Counted from the first letter of the stretch, positions 16,819 through 25,286 are shown. The stretch: 64,000 nucleotides of DNA from Haladaptatus paucihalophilus DX253 (GCF_000376445.1 NZ_AQXI01000003.1:299902-363901), one strand, 5' to 3'. Numbers and translations are program-made. Notes: generated from the sequence alone by a model not told the origin.

Positions 16819-17385
16819 CTACCGTCGCGCGACCAGCACGAACGTCTCGGGGCGCTCGCGTCCCGATTCCACCTCGAACCCGGCGGCGGTGAGGAGTTCG
16901 CGCGCCGTTTCGAGGTCGTAGCGCTCTTCGACCGGCGGCCCGCTTTCACCCCGCCCGTCGGCGCTCCAGTCGGCGACGACTAACCGGCCATCGGGTCGAA
17001 GGACGCGTCCGACCTCCGCGAGCGCGTCCTCGCTCGCGAACTCGTGGAACGTCATCGTCGAGAACGCGGCGTCGAGTTCGTCGTCGTCGAACGGAAGGTC
17101 GTCGATGGTCGCCGTCACGAGTGCGACGTTCTCTGGGACGCCCTTCTCTCGATAGTAGTCGTGCATCGCGTCCTGCATGTCAACCGCGTACACCCCGACG
17201 TTCGACGCCTCGCCGAAGTCGGCGACGTCGTCCGTGTAAAATCCGGTCCCGCTCCCGAGGTCGGCGACGGTTTCGTCGGCACCGAGGGGGAGCCGCGCCA
17301 GTAACTCCTCGCGTGAGACGTACCGATACCGCCCTGCGTCTTCGAGCTTTGCCGCCTTCTCGGGGTCGAACGTGTGAAAACCCAT
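16819..17385 (-). CDS. Class I SAM-dependent methyltransferase
   Basis: 188 residues. Motif I VADLGSGTGFYTDDVA (about 40-55) binds S-adenosylmethionine. DDDELDAAFSTMTFHEF and LRPDGRLVVADW are the usual motifs IV and post-IV of small-molecule (UbiE/COQ5-like) methyltransferases. Substrate unknown. It lies 40 bp downstream of the thioredoxin gene in the same direction, so the two may be cotranscribed. Confidence 0.87.
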   Translation of the reverse strand: MGFHTFDPEKAAKLEDAGRYRYVSREELLARLPLGADETVADLGSGTGFYTDDVADFGEASNVGVYAVDMQDAMHDYYREKGVPENVALVTATIDDLPFDDDELDAAFSTMTFHEFASEDALAEVGRVLRPDGRLVVADWSADGRGESGPPVEERYDLETARELLTAAGFEVESGRERPETFVLVARR

Positions 17386-17425
17386 CTCGTTCTCCTGTTG
17401 TGACCGGTCGAATAAAGAACCCCGT

Positions 17426-17824
17426 TTAGGCGAACTGGTTGACGAGATTCATCAACGTCGCCTGGTCCTGCATCCCGACCATCCGCTTTGCGACCTCGCC
17501 GTCGGCGTACAACTGGAGCGTCGGCACGCCGCGCACGCCGTTCTGCTGTGCGAGCAGTTGGTGTTGGTCGATGTCTACCTTGGCGACGACGGCTTCGGTC
17601 TCTTTCGCCACGGCTTTGACCACCGGTTCGAGCATCTTGCACGGGCCACACCAGTCCGCGTAGAAGTCCACCAACACGACGTCGTTCGTCTTCGTAAGCT
17701 CGTTGAGGTGCGACTCACTCTCGACGTGAACCGGCTCTTTTGGGGTTCCTTCGTCTTCTTCCGTCGTTCCGTTCATCAATTCTTCCCGTTTTTGTTTCCT
17801 GATTTCGCTGATTTCGTCCGTCAT
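17426..17824 (-). CDS. trxA: Thioredoxin
   Basis: 132 residues. A thioredoxin fold with redox centre WCGPCK (C59, C62) and the cis-Pro GVPTLQLY. About 30 extra N-terminal residues (IRKQKREELMNGTTEEDEGTPKE) precede the domain, common in haloarchaeal thioredoxins. It is a cytoplasmic disulfide reductase. TATA-type element about 30 bp upstream; methyltransferase gene follows. Confidence 0.93.
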   Translation of the reverse strand: MTDEISEIRKQKREELMNGTTEEDEGTPKEPVHVESESHLNELTKTNDVVLVDFYADWCGPCKMLEPVVKAVAKETEAVVAKVDIDQHQLLAQQNGVRGVPTLQLYADGEVAKRMVGMQDQATLMNLVNQFA

Positions 17825-17850
17825 CTACCCCACGATAGGGACCCATCCGA

Positions 17851-17864
17851 CTTAACGGTTTTGC
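17851..17864 (-). promoter_or_regulatory. Promoter element of thioredoxin gene
   Basis: Minus strand GCAAAACCGTTAAG, centred about 33 bp before the ATG at 17824, typical haloarchaeal BRE/TATA spacing. Confidence 0.5.
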
Positions 17865-17920
17865 ACTAATCGTACAATTCAACTTCTCGTCGTCGCTCGG
17901 TGCTTCGTCACACCTAATGG

Positions 17921-18040
17921 AGAAACTATCCCGAATTCTCGCTTGAAATTCTATCTAGAAACCTTCCCGAACAGCTCTACAGAAATCTATTCAGAATTAT
18001 TTTCGTATTTCTTGGAAGATTTCTATCGAGATATCCGCAA
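17921..18040. repeat. 12-bp-period iteron array downstream of the parA operon (10 units)
   Basis: Ten contiguous 12-mers in unbroken register, consensus near AGAAATCTATCC. Clear units include AGAAACTATCCC (17921), GAAATTCTATCT (17945), AGAAATCTATTC (17981) and AGATTTCTATCG (18017). The array is AT-rich compared with its surroundings. It starts in the trx upstream region and ends just beyond the stop of the parA partner gene. The same periodicity and consensus occur upstream of parA and at 58.5 kb. Candidate partition (centromere-like) site. Confidence 0.7.
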
Positions 18041-18053
18041 GCAGAAAGCGCCG

Positions 18054-18470
18054 TTACCGCCGACCGTATCCCCACTCTTCCATCACTCGGCGCACGTCGT
18101 CCACGTTCTCCAACCCCGCGCGGATGAGGGCTTCGCGCACGTCGAGGGCCATCACTTTGTCCCCATCGAACGTTTGACTCAGGTCCCGTTCCAGTTCGTC
18201 GATCTCGGTCGCCGTTTGGTCTTGTACGTACACCGGAACAGCGTCCCGGTCGGCTTTCACGGTTCGCCGCGCGAAGATGAACGGTAACGGGTCGGAACTC
18301 GTGGCCGTCGAATCCGTGGTCGAATCGGTACTATCCGCCTCGGAGGCGTTCGATTCTACCGTTTCGGTCTCCCCGCTCGAATCCGTTGTCGTAACGGTTT
18401 CCGTGCCGTAGCCGTCGAGGTCGTCGCTGTAATCGTCGTCCGTCGCGCCGTACCTGTCGTCCTTGGTCAT
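18054..18470 (-). CDS. Small acidic partner protein of ParA
   Basis: 138 residues. The first 60 are a disordered Asp/Ser/Thr-rich stretch (DDDYSDDLDGYGTETVTTTD). The last 75 form a compact domain (FARRTVKADRDAVPVYVQDQ, then VMALDVREALIRAGLENVDD) ending in EEWGYGRR. Its ATG overlaps the parA stop by 4 bp (ATGA), so translation is coupled. Its place matches the DNA-binding adaptor (ParB-equivalent) of a partition cassette, but it has no ParB/Spo0J domain and I cannot assign a family. Binding of the flanking 12-bp iterons is a testable inference. Confidence 0.72.
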   Translation of the reverse strand: MTKDDRYGATDDDYSDDLDGYGTETVTTTDSSGETETVESNASEADSTDSTTDSTATSSDPLPFIFARRTVKADRDAVPVYVQDQTATEIDELERDLSQTFDGDKVMALDVREALIRAGLENVDDVRRVMEEWGYGRR

Positions 18471-19303
18471 GCCTCGACCTCCACCGCGTCGACCGTTCCC
18501 TGTTGGACGATTCGCGCCAACTGTTCGAAGTTCGCGAGCAGATCGCCTTCGTACTCGCGGAGGTCACGGGTTTCGTCGCTTTCCGCGAACTCGAACAGGT
18601 TCATTTGGTTCTTCCACGCTTCCTTCAGCACGTCGCGCTTTCGAACACCGAACGGCGTCACCGGTTTCCCGTCCGTTTCGAGTTCCTCGCGCGTATCGCG
18701 GTAGATGTTCGAATCCCCGACTTCGTTCGGGACGACGGCGAGGATGCCCAACTCGAAGCTGTCGTCGAACTTCTTGAACCCACGTTCCATGCTGTCGAGG
18801 GTGTCTTCCAGCCCTTCGATGGAGATACTCCCTTTTCGGGTGAGTTCGATGGGAATGAGTACGTTTCGTGCCGCGACGAGCGCGTTGTCCACGAGGACGT
18901 TCAGCGTCGCTGGCGGGTCGATGATGAAGTAATCGTACTCCCCGGCGACGGATTTGAGGGCGGACCGCAGTTGGAACTCCCGAAGCGACGTGTTCCGCGC
19001 GGCCATCTCGCTCTCGATGTTCGCAAGCCCTTCGTGGGACGGTACGAGATCGAAATCCTCCGTTTCGACGATGAGCGAGCGGATGTCCTTTTCGTCGTCC
19101 AGCAGGACGTGCCCGAGGTGGTCGCGGTCGCCGGTTTTCAACTCTTGGTAGCCCACGTGGTCGGTCAGACTTCCCAGTTGGGGGTCCAGGTCGATGACGA
19201 GAACCCGCTCGTCCTGTCGGCCCAGCGCGGCGGAGACGTTGGTCGCCATGGTCGTCTTGCCGACCCCGCCGGACTCGCTCCACAGTGTGATGGCCCGTTT
19301 CAT
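18467..19303 (-). CDS. parA: ParA/MinD-family ATPase, atypical Walker A
   Basis: 278 residues from the ATG at 19303 (MKRAITLWSESGG); the in-frame upstream start would add ten unconvincing residues. The Walker A reads SESGGVGKTT, so the signature lysine expected just before GG is S11, while the catalytic-loop K16 is kept. Switch regions VLVIDLDPQLGSLTDHVG and YDYFIIDPPATLNVLVDNAL are intact. ParA ATPases move DNA or other cargo with a partner protein, and the adjacent acidic protein is the likely partner. It lies about 7 kb from the putative origin and is flanked by 12-bp iteron arrays. Confidence 0.88.
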   Translation of the reverse strand: MKRAITLWSESGGVGKTTMATNVSAALGRQDERVLVIDLDPQLGSLTDHVGYQELKTGDRDHLGHVLLDDEKDIRSLIVETEDFDLVPSHEGLANIESEMAARNTSLREFQLRSALKSVAGEYDYFIIDPPATLNVLVDNALVAARNVLIPIELTRKGSISIEGLEDTLDSMERGFKKFDDSFELGILAVVPNEVGDSNIYRDTREELETDGKPVTPFGVRKRDVLKEAWKNQMNLFEFAESDETRDLREYEGDLLANFEQLARIVQQGTVDAVEVEA

Positions 19304-19366
19304 ACAGTCGGTCGATATACGCTTCCCCCTCATAAATTCTCGTCAGACAACTGGGCGAAACTATGC

Positions 19367-19442
19367 GGATAGCTATCTGGATAGCTATCTCTATGGGAAT
19401 ATTTCTAGATATCTCTGCAGATTTCTGGGTGGGTGTTTGGGT
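19367..19442. repeat. 12-bp iteron block A upstream of parA
   Basis: GGATAGCTATCT occurs twice in tandem (19367, 19379). After a 4-nt phase shift, four more 12-mers follow, including AGATATCTCTGC (19407) and AGATTTCTGGGT (19419). Confidence 0.65.
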
Positions 19443-19512
19443 GGCGGCGGCGGGTTCCCTGTAAATCTCGTCCCGAATTCTCTGAAACGTGCGTTTCACA
19501 CCGTCTCGGTTT

Positions 19513-19572
19513 GGGTTTCTATTTGGATATCTTTGTGGATGTCTCTCTAGAAAGCTATCTGGAAATCTTTCT
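19513..19572. repeat. 12-bp iteron block B upstream of parA
   Basis: Five contiguous 12-mers in register: the strongest are GGATATCTTTGT (19525), GGATGTCTCTCT (19537), AGAAAGCTATCT (19549) and GGAAATCTTTCT (19561). Confidence 0.65.
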
Positions 19573-19613
19573 TCGGCTAGCTCTGTGTGATTTCTCCACC
19601 TCCGCGGCGATCC

Positions 19614-19685
19614 ATTTGGATATCTGGATGGGTATCTGGCTATCTATCTAGGTGGCTCTCCAGATGGCTGTCTGACAATATGTCC
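19614..19685. repeat. 12-bp iteron block C upstream of parA
   Basis: Six contiguous 12-mers in register, including GGATGGGTATCT (19626), GGCTATCTATCT (19638) and AGATGGCTGTCT (19662), ending with GACAATATGTCC (19674). Confidence 0.65.
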
Positions 19686-19719
19686 GCACAACCCCACGAA
19701 GGAGCCCGCCGGTCGGTCG

Positions 19720-20697
19720 TTACAGTTCGACTTCCTCGCCGGTCCCCGCCTCGCTCGCTCGTTCGAACACGAACTCGCTCGCGGCCGCGTCGAGCACGGC
19801 CGACCCGACGCTTTCGACCACGACGATTTCCGAGTCCGAACTTCGACCGTCCCACCCCTCGAACACGTCGGAGAGCGGAACGAAATCGTCGGCGTCGAGG
19901 TCGGTCGCTCGAACGTCGCCGATTTCAGCCACCTCCTCGGGAACGTCGCCGAACGTCTCGTCGGCGCGGGCGAACGTCTCCCGGTCGAGTTCCCGCATCT
20001 CCGCGCTGTACGCGCCGACCGCGATGACTAGCGTTCCGGACTGAAGCGACTCGCCGGAGAAGACCGGGCTTGTCGCGGTCGTCGCGGTGACGACGACCGT
20101 CGCGTCCGCCACCGCTTCGTCCGCCGATTCGACGGGTGTGGTCGGTACTCCGAGTTCCGACTCCAGTTCCGCCGCGCACTCCAGTTTGGAATCGCTCGGT
20201 GAGTAGACTCGAATCGACTCGACGTCGGTCGCGGCCGCGATACAGCGCGCTTGCCACCGGGCTTGCGTCCCCGCCCCGATGACGGCGAGTTGTATCGGCG
20301 TGGCGGCGGCGAGGTCGGCGGCCGCGAGTCCGCCGATGCATCCGGTCCGCGCGTTCGTGATTCTCGTCCCCGCGACGAACGCGGCGGGACGTCCCGTTTC
20401 GGCGTCAGTCAGCGCGATTTGGGCGTTGACAGTCGGCAGCCCTCGGTCGGCGTTCCCGCCGTGCACGCCGACCAGTTTCGTGGCGTAGTGTGCCGCCCCG
20501 TGGATGTACGCGGGCATGACGAGGCCGGTTCCGAGCGGCGCGTCACCCGCGAGTCCCGCGCCGACCGGGAAGTGGGGTCTGTCGGGGCGTTCGACGTCGC
20601 CGCGTCCCTGCTTGACGAACGCGTCGCGGACGACCGGCAGCAACGATTCGATTTCGAGGACCGACGCCACGTCTGCGTCGGAGAGGATTCGAACCAT
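19720..20697 (-). CDS. Ornithine cyclodeaminase/mu-crystallin family protein
   Basis: 325 residues. The NAD-binding Rossmann segment LAVIGAGTQARWQARCIAAA (about 138-157) and the N-terminal substrate-binding part (MPAYIHGAAHYATKLVGVHGGN) with the conserved Lys are present. Members are ornithine cyclodeaminases, alanine dehydrogenases or imine reductases. The divergent FAD amine/amino-acid oxidase starts 72 bp away, so the pair probably handles a common amino or imino acid and shares a promoter region. Exact substrate not resolvable. Confidence 0.87.
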   Translation of the reverse strand: MVRILSDADVASVLEIESLLPVVRDAFVKQGRGDVERPDRPHFPVGAGLAGDAPLGTGLVMPAYIHGAAHYATKLVGVHGGNADRGLPTVNAQIALTDAETGRPAAFVAGTRITNARTGCIGGLAAADLAAATPIQLAVIGAGTQARWQARCIAAATDVESIRVYSPSDSKLECAAELESELGVPTTPVESADEAVADATVVVTATTATSPVFSGESLQSGTLVIAVGAYSAEMRELDRETFARADETFGDVPEEVAEIGDVRATDLDADDFVPLSDVFEGWDGRSSDSEIVVVESVGSAVLDAAASEFVFERASEAGTGEEVEL

Positions 20698-20769
20698 GGC
20701 GGATGTTCTGTGCGAACGTGCTTATTTCCCGACGATGGAACCATTATCCAGGAGGTCATTTTCCGATTC

Positions 20770-21915
20770 ATGCGAGTCGTCGTGGTCGGTGGCGGTATCG
20801 TCGGTTGTTCGAGCGCGTACTACCTCTCGGAACGCGGGGCCGATGTGGTCCTCTGCGAGCGCTCGAACATCGGCGCCGGAAGCACCGAACGCTCAGCTGG
20901 CGGTATCCGTGCACAGTTCTCGACCCCCGTCAACGTCGCGCTCTCCCGTGCCAGCATGCGGGTCTGGGACCGGTTCGAGGAGGAGTTCGACGCCGACATC
21001 GCGCTCCGTCGTTCCGGGTACCTCTTCCTCGCCAGGGACGAGGACTCCGCGGACGAACTCGCGGAGACGGTCGCGATGCAAAACGAACAGGGCGTCCCGA
21101 GCGAACTCCTCACGCCCGAGGAAGCGCGCGAGGTCTGCCCCGGACTCCGCACGGACCTGTTCCGCGCCGCGACGTACTCCCCGAACGACGGGTTTGCGGA
21201 CCCACACTTCGCCCTGCAGGCGTTCGCCGCTCGCGCCCGAGAGGTCGGGACGGACGTCCGAACCGGGGTCGAGGTGACGGACGTGCTCGGCGACGCCGGT
21301 GGTGTCACGGGCGTCGAAACGACCGACGGAACCATCGATGCCGATTTCGTCGTCAACGCGGCCGGGCCGTGGGCGAGCAGCGTCGCCGAGATGGCGGGCC
21401 TCGACCTTCCGATTTCACCCGAGCGTCGCCAAATGGCGGTCGTGGATCCGGAGACGCCGGTCGCCGAATCGGTTCCGCTGACCATCGACCTCGATACGGG
21501 GTCGTACTTCCGCCCGGAACGGGAAGGGGCCGCGCTCGTCGGCGGGCATTTCGGGGGCGACACGACGGCCGACCCGAACGCATTCGACCAAACGACCGAC
21601 CTCGACTGGACGATAGAAGCGGTGGAGAAGGCGTCGGACTGGACGACCTACTTCGGTCCGGAGTCCCGGATTCGCCGGGGATGGGCGGGTCTGTACGCCG
21701 TCACGCCCGACCACCATCCGATAATCGAGGAGACGATTCCGGGCTTCGTCAACGCGGTCGGCTTCTCGGGGCACGGGTTCCAACACGCACCGGCGACGGG
21801 GCAACTCGTCACCGAACTCGTCTTCGACGGCGAACCGTCGCTCGTCGATATCTCCGGCCTCGACGCCGACCGATTCGAGGAGGGACGGACGGTCGACGAA
21901 CGGAACGTCGCGTAA
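20770..21915 (+). CDS. FAD-dependent amino-acid oxidase (DAO/sarcosine oxidase beta-like)
   Basis: 381 residues from the ATG at 20770 (MRVVVVGGGIVGCSSAYYL). The frame is open upstream but overlaps the divergent cyclodeaminase, so this start is chosen. The dinucleotide motif GGGIVG with CERSNIGAGSTERSAGGIRAQF binds FAD. The C-terminal GWAGLYAVTPDHHPIIEE and VGFSGHGFQHAPATGQLVTELV are typical of glycine/sarcosine/D-amino-acid oxidases. It oxidises an amine to an imine. The paired cyclodeaminase-family enzyme supports an amino-acid catabolic role. Confidence 0.9.
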   Translation: MRVVVVGGGIVGCSSAYYLSERGADVVLCERSNIGAGSTERSAGGIRAQFSTPVNVALSRASMRVWDRFEEEFDADIALRRSGYLFLARDEDSADELAETVAMQNEQGVPSELLTPEEAREVCPGLRTDLFRAATYSPNDGFADPHFALQAFAARAREVGTDVRTGVEVTDVLGDAGGVTGVETTDGTIDADFVVNAAGPWASSVAEMAGLDLPISPERRQMAVVDPETPVAESVPLTIDLDTGSYFRPEREGAALVGGHFGGDTTADPNAFDQTTDLDWTIEAVEKASDWTTYFGPESRIRRGWAGLYAVTPDHHPIIEETIPGFVNAVGFSGHGFQHAPATGQLVTELVFDGEPSLVDISGLDADRFEEGRTVDERNVA

Positions 21916-21989
21916 CTCCTCGTCGCTCCCGACCCGTCCAATTTGCTGGCGCACATACATCTATTAGCCTCCCGTGGGACGGAATATTC

Positions 21990-24035
21990 GTGACGAACAC
22001 CGTTCAACTGGACGATTTCTACGACCTGACGTTGGTGAGCGACCTCGCGCTCTCGCCCGACGGCGACCGAATCGCCTTCGTCGCAGACGAGTTCGACGAG
22101 TCCGAAGACGACCGACGAACCTCCCTGTTCGTCGTTCCGTCGGACGGAAGCGACGACCCGTATCGACTCTCGCGGGCGTCGGACGCCGGGTCGCCGAAGT
22201 GGTCGCCCGACGGCGCGAAACTCGCGTTCCTCGCCGCCCGCGACGAGGACGTTTCCCTGTCGGTACGGGCCGACGATACTGACGAAGACGGCGATGAGGA
22301 CGAGGCGGACGAGGCGAACGGCGCGGACGACGAACCCAAACCCCAAGTCTGGCTGTTCGACATGGTTCGCGGCGGCGACGCCCGGCAAATCACCGACCGC
22401 GAGGAGGGCGTCCGCGAGTTCGACTGGGGACCGGACGGCGACCGACTCGTCGTCTCGTCGCGCGACCCGACCGAGACGGAACGCGACTACCTCGCCGACC
22501 TCCGGGACGGCGGCCCGGTCGAAACCGAGCGACTGCAACACCGGTTCGACGGCGAGGGCTTTCTGGACGACGTGACGACCTACCTGTTCGTCGTCGACGT
22601 CGAAACGCGGGACAGCCGCCGCCTCGACGACGCCTACGGCGGCGGCGCGTACGAACCGATGTTCGGTCTGCAACCGGCGTGGGGGGCCGACCGAATCGCG
22701 TTCCTTTCGAACCGCACCGACCGCCCCGATGATTCCGGCGTCATGGACGTGTACACCATCGCACCCGACGGGAGCGACCTGCGGACGGTTACCGATTCGG
22801 ACCTCGCCGCCGCGGGGCCGCGCTGGTCGCCCGACGGGTCCCGTCTCGCGTTCGCCGTCGACGACCCGGTGAACACGCACATCCCGACCCAGTTGTACGT
22901 CGCCGACGACGGTGACTATCGGTCGGTCACGGAATCGCTCGACCGGACGCTGGCACGCTCCCGGCGGTTCCGGTGGGTGGACGACGGGACGTTGCTCGCG
23001 GCCGTCGGCGACGAGGGGAGCACCCGCCTGGTGCGCTGTTCGGCCGACGAGGGTTCGCCCGCGTTCACCTTCGACTCGCAGGGCGACTATCGAACCGTCC
23101 AGACCTTCGACTTCGCGGACGAGACGGTCGCGTTCCTCCTGACCGACCCCGGAACAGTCGGCGACCTGTACGCGATGGACGCGGACGAACTCGACGCCGG
23201 GGAACCCGCTCGCGTGACCGACTGCAACGCGGCGTTCGAGGAAAGGTACGATACGTCCGGCTGTCGGCGCGTCGTCTACTCGAACGAGGCCGACGACGAA
23301 ATCGAGGGCATCGTCTACTATCCCGACGACTTCGACCCCGAGGACCCCGACCCGAGGCCGTTGATAACCGCCATCCACGGCGGCCCGGTGTCTTACGACG
23401 CGCCGGAATTTGCGTTCGAATACGCCTATTGGACCGACCGGGGATACGTCGTCCTCCGCCCCAACTATCGAGGAAGCAGTTCCTACGGCCGGGACTTCAG
23501 CGAATCGATCCGTGGTGACTGGGGTCCGCGGGAGTCCGAGGACGTACTCGCGGGCGTCGAGCACCTCGTCGAACGCGGGTGGGCAGATTCGGACCGCACC
23601 TTCGTCACCGGCTTTTCCTACGGCGGCATCACGACGGGCTATCTCGTGACGCGGACGGACCGCTTCGCCGCGGCCGCTGCCGAACACGGTATCTACGACC
23701 TCCGGTCGTCGTACGGGACCGACGACGCACACCTCTGGTGGACGAACGATTTCGGTCTCCCGTGGGAGAATCCGGAAATCTACGACGCCGCCTCCAGCAT
23801 CACGGACGTCGGCAACGTCGAAACGCCCCTGTTGGTGACGGCGGGCGGCGAGGACTGGCGGTGTCCGCCCTCGCAGTCCGAACAGCTCTACGTCAGCGTG
23901 AAAAAGCAGGGCGTTCCCGCGAAACTGGTGGTCTATCCAGACGAACACCACAACATCGGCGACCCGGACAGGGCCGTTCACCGCCTCGAACAGCTCACGG
24001 AATGGTTCACAACCCACGACTCCGAATCGGCGTAA
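21990..24035 (+). CDS. S9 family serine peptidase (prolyl oligopeptidase/acylaminoacyl type)
   Basis: 681 residues from a GTG at 21990 (MTNTVQLDDFYDL); the frame continues upstream but only through antisense or other-frame coding sequence. An N-terminal beta-propeller with WD40-like/TolB repeats (LSPDGDRIAFVAD, KWSPDGAKLAFLA, RWSPDGSRLAFAV) precedes an alpha/beta hydrolase. The triad is S543 in GFSYGG, D622 in GGEDWRCP and H653 or H654 in DEHHN. It probably trims small peptides in the cytoplasm, since no signal peptide is present. A haloarchaeal acidic loop (DDTDEDGDEDEADEANGADD) sits in the propeller. Confidence 0.93.
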   Translation: MTNTVQLDDFYDLTLVSDLALSPDGDRIAFVADEFDESEDDRRTSLFVVPSDGSDDPYRLSRASDAGSPKWSPDGAKLAFLAARDEDVSLSVRADDTDEDGDEDEADEANGADDEPKPQVWLFDMVRGGDARQITDREEGVREFDWGPDGDRLVVSSRDPTETERDYLADLRDGGPVETERLQHRFDGEGFLDDVTTYLFVVDVETRDSRRLDDAYGGGAYEPMFGLQPAWGADRIAFLSNRTDRPDDSGVMDVYTIAPDGSDLRTVTDSDLAAAGPRWSPDGSRLAFAVDDPVNTHIPTQLYVADDGDYRSVTESLDRTLARSRRFRWVDDGTLLAAVGDEGSTRLVRCSADEGSPAFTFDSQGDYRTVQTFDFADETVAFLLTDPGTVGDLYAMDADELDAGEPARVTDCNAAFEERYDTSGCRRVVYSNEADDEIEGIVYYPDDFDPEDPDPRPLITAIHGGPVSYDAPEFAFEYAYWTDRGYVVLRPNYRGSSSYGRDFSESIRGDWGPRESEDVLAGVEHLVERGWADSDRTFVTGFSYGGITTGYLVTRTDRFAAAAAEHGIYDLRSSYGTDDAHLWWTNDFGLPWENPEIYDAASSITDVGNVETPLLVTAGGEDWRCPPSQSEQLYVSVKKQGVPAKLVVYPDEHHNIGDPDRAVHRLEQLTEWFTTHDSESA

Positions 24036-24128
24036 TGGCACGTTAGCCGTTGAACGGTCGCCGTTTCCGGTTAAACGGTCGCTCGCTTTATTCACTCGCT
24101 CGACTTACCCTTCATTGGGGAAACACTG

Positions 24129-24545
24129 ATGAGTGAAACAGAAGCGAGAGAGAGAACGACACGGAGCACCGACACCGACGAATCGAGCCTGAAATGGCTG
24201 AGCGGGTTCGTATCGCTCGTGGGGGCGTGGATATTCATCTCCGCGTTCGTCTACCCGTCGATGTCGATGACGAGCTACTGGAACAACCTCATCATCGGCG
24301 CGGCCATCTTCCTCGTCGCGGGGTACAACTACTACCGCATGTCGCGGGGAATGTCGGCGAGCGTGGGTAGCTCGTCGTTCGTCGCGCTGTTGGGCCTCTG
24401 GATGATACTCGTCCCGTTCATCATGACTGCCTCGACGGCGTTCTGGAGCGACGTCATCTCGGGAATCGTCGTCGCCATCGTCGCCGGGTACAACGCCTAC
24501 GCGGGCCGCAGTGAGAGAGCGGGCGCGCCTGCCGGAACTGCCTAA
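24129..24545 (+). CDS. SPW-repeat-type membrane protein
   Basis: 138 residues. A soluble N-terminus of about 20 residues, then four predicted membrane helices in two similar halves, each with a Tyr/Phe-Trp-x-x-hydrophobic-Ile/Ser-Gly motif (SYWNNLIIGAAI and AFWSDVISGIVV) before a GYN motif (VAGYNYY, VAGYNAY). This matches SPW-repeat proteins of unknown function. The stop overlaps the convergent small membrane protein gene by 4 bp. Confidence 0.78.
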   Translation: MSETEARERTTRSTDTDESSLKWLSGFVSLVGAWIFISAFVYPSMSMTSYWNNLIIGAAIFLVAGYNYYRMSRGMSASVGSSSFVALLGLWMILVPFIMTASTAFWSDVISGIVVAIVAGYNAYAGRSERAGAPAGTA

Positions 24546-24778
24546 ACTCGTTCCAGTTTCTCCAACCGGAACGACGCGAGATGGTATCGGGTGACGAGTA
24601 CCGCGAACCCGACCATCACGACGGCGAACAGCGCGTGGAAGGAGAGTGCGGTCTGGTGCGAATAGCCGTTCCATAACTGGGCGATACCGAGCAATACCGG
24701 TCCGAAGCTGAATAGACCGGTCTGTACTGGCAGCTCTTCGAACAGTTCACGGAACGTAACGGATACTTCGTTAGTCAT
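24542..24778 (-). CDS. Small two-helix membrane protein
   Basis: 78 residues from the ATG at 24778 (MTNEVSVTFRELFEELPVQTG); an ATG at 24802 (MNGVKNRLMTNEV) is also possible. Two membrane helices (LFSFGPVLLGIAQLWNGY and HALFAVVMVGFAVLVTRYH regions) are separated by SHQTALSF. Family not recognised. It overlaps the SPW gene tail to tail. Confidence 0.6.
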   Translation of the reverse strand: MTNEVSVTFRELFEELPVQTGLFSFGPVLLGIAQLWNGYSHQTALSFHALFAVVMVGFAVLVTRYHLASFRLEKLERV

Positions 24779-24837
24779 CAATCGGTTCTTGACGCCATTC
24801 ATGGCCGGATGGTCAATACCGTTTCGAAATCGTTCGG

Positions 24838-25161
24838 CTATTTCTCGTCGTCCGTGACCGGCCCGTAGATGAGTATCTCGCCGTCCGCATCGACGATTAT
24901 CTCGCAACCGCGAGCGGTAAAGGTGACCTTTCCGCCGGTCCGCGTCGTTCCGTCGTGTTTCTCCTCGAATATCGCGTCCAACGCATCGGGGTCTACGCTG
25001 TCGTAGAGCCACGTCTGCTTTTCTGCGCTCCGTCCAACTATCTCTTCTACGCCTCGGATGATTCTCGTGCTAGGGTCGTCGGTCTCTCCGGCGACTCGAT
25101 ACGCGTTGCGTCCGTCCCGGTCGAGATCCGCCGCCCGTTCCGTGAATTGTCCTTCTGTCAT
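24838..25161 (-). CDS. HalOD1 output-domain protein
   Basis: 107 residues. It fits the haloarchaeal HalOD1 output domain, a family defined by Aravind and colleagues' type of analysis as a signalling output of unknown mechanism: STRIIRGVEEIVGRSAEKQTWLYDSVDPDALDAIF, then GKVTFTARGCEIIVDADGEILIY. Stand-alone copies are common in haloarchaea. No operon partner; AT-rich upstream region (about 25190-25260). Confidence 0.75.
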   Translation of the reverse strand: MTEGQFTERAADLDRDGRNAYRVAGETDDPSTRIIRGVEEIVGRSAEKQTWLYDSVDPDALDAIFEEKHDGTTRTGGKVTFTARGCEIIVDADGEILIYGPVTDDEK

Positions 25162-25286
25162 AATCTACTGTTCTGTCTGGTCAGTTAGACAGTTAGACTA
25201 ATCACAGCAATAAAAGAATCTCGATTGTATCTGAAACTAATATAATTATATAATATTAGAAATGTCTTGCCGAAAGTAGATGAATT

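Larger units (their letters stand above)
19304..19719. other. Gene-free region upstream of parA, rich in 12-bp iterons
   Basis: About 416 bp between parA and the cyclodeaminase gene, which run in the same minus-strand direction. Three separate iteron blocks occupy much of it. The minus-strand element AATTTATGAG (about 19331-19341) sits near the right distance for the parA promoter. No gene supported. Confidence 0.7.

Noticed and set aside
17943..18287. Plus-strand frame crossing the downstream iteron array
   Set aside because: Its pattern comes from the 12-bp repeat (multiple of three) and it is antisense to the coupled partner gene.
21648..24095. 815-codon minus-strand frame antisense to the S9 peptidase
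   Set aside because: Shadow frame; plus-strand protein has a full catalytic triad and propeller repeats.
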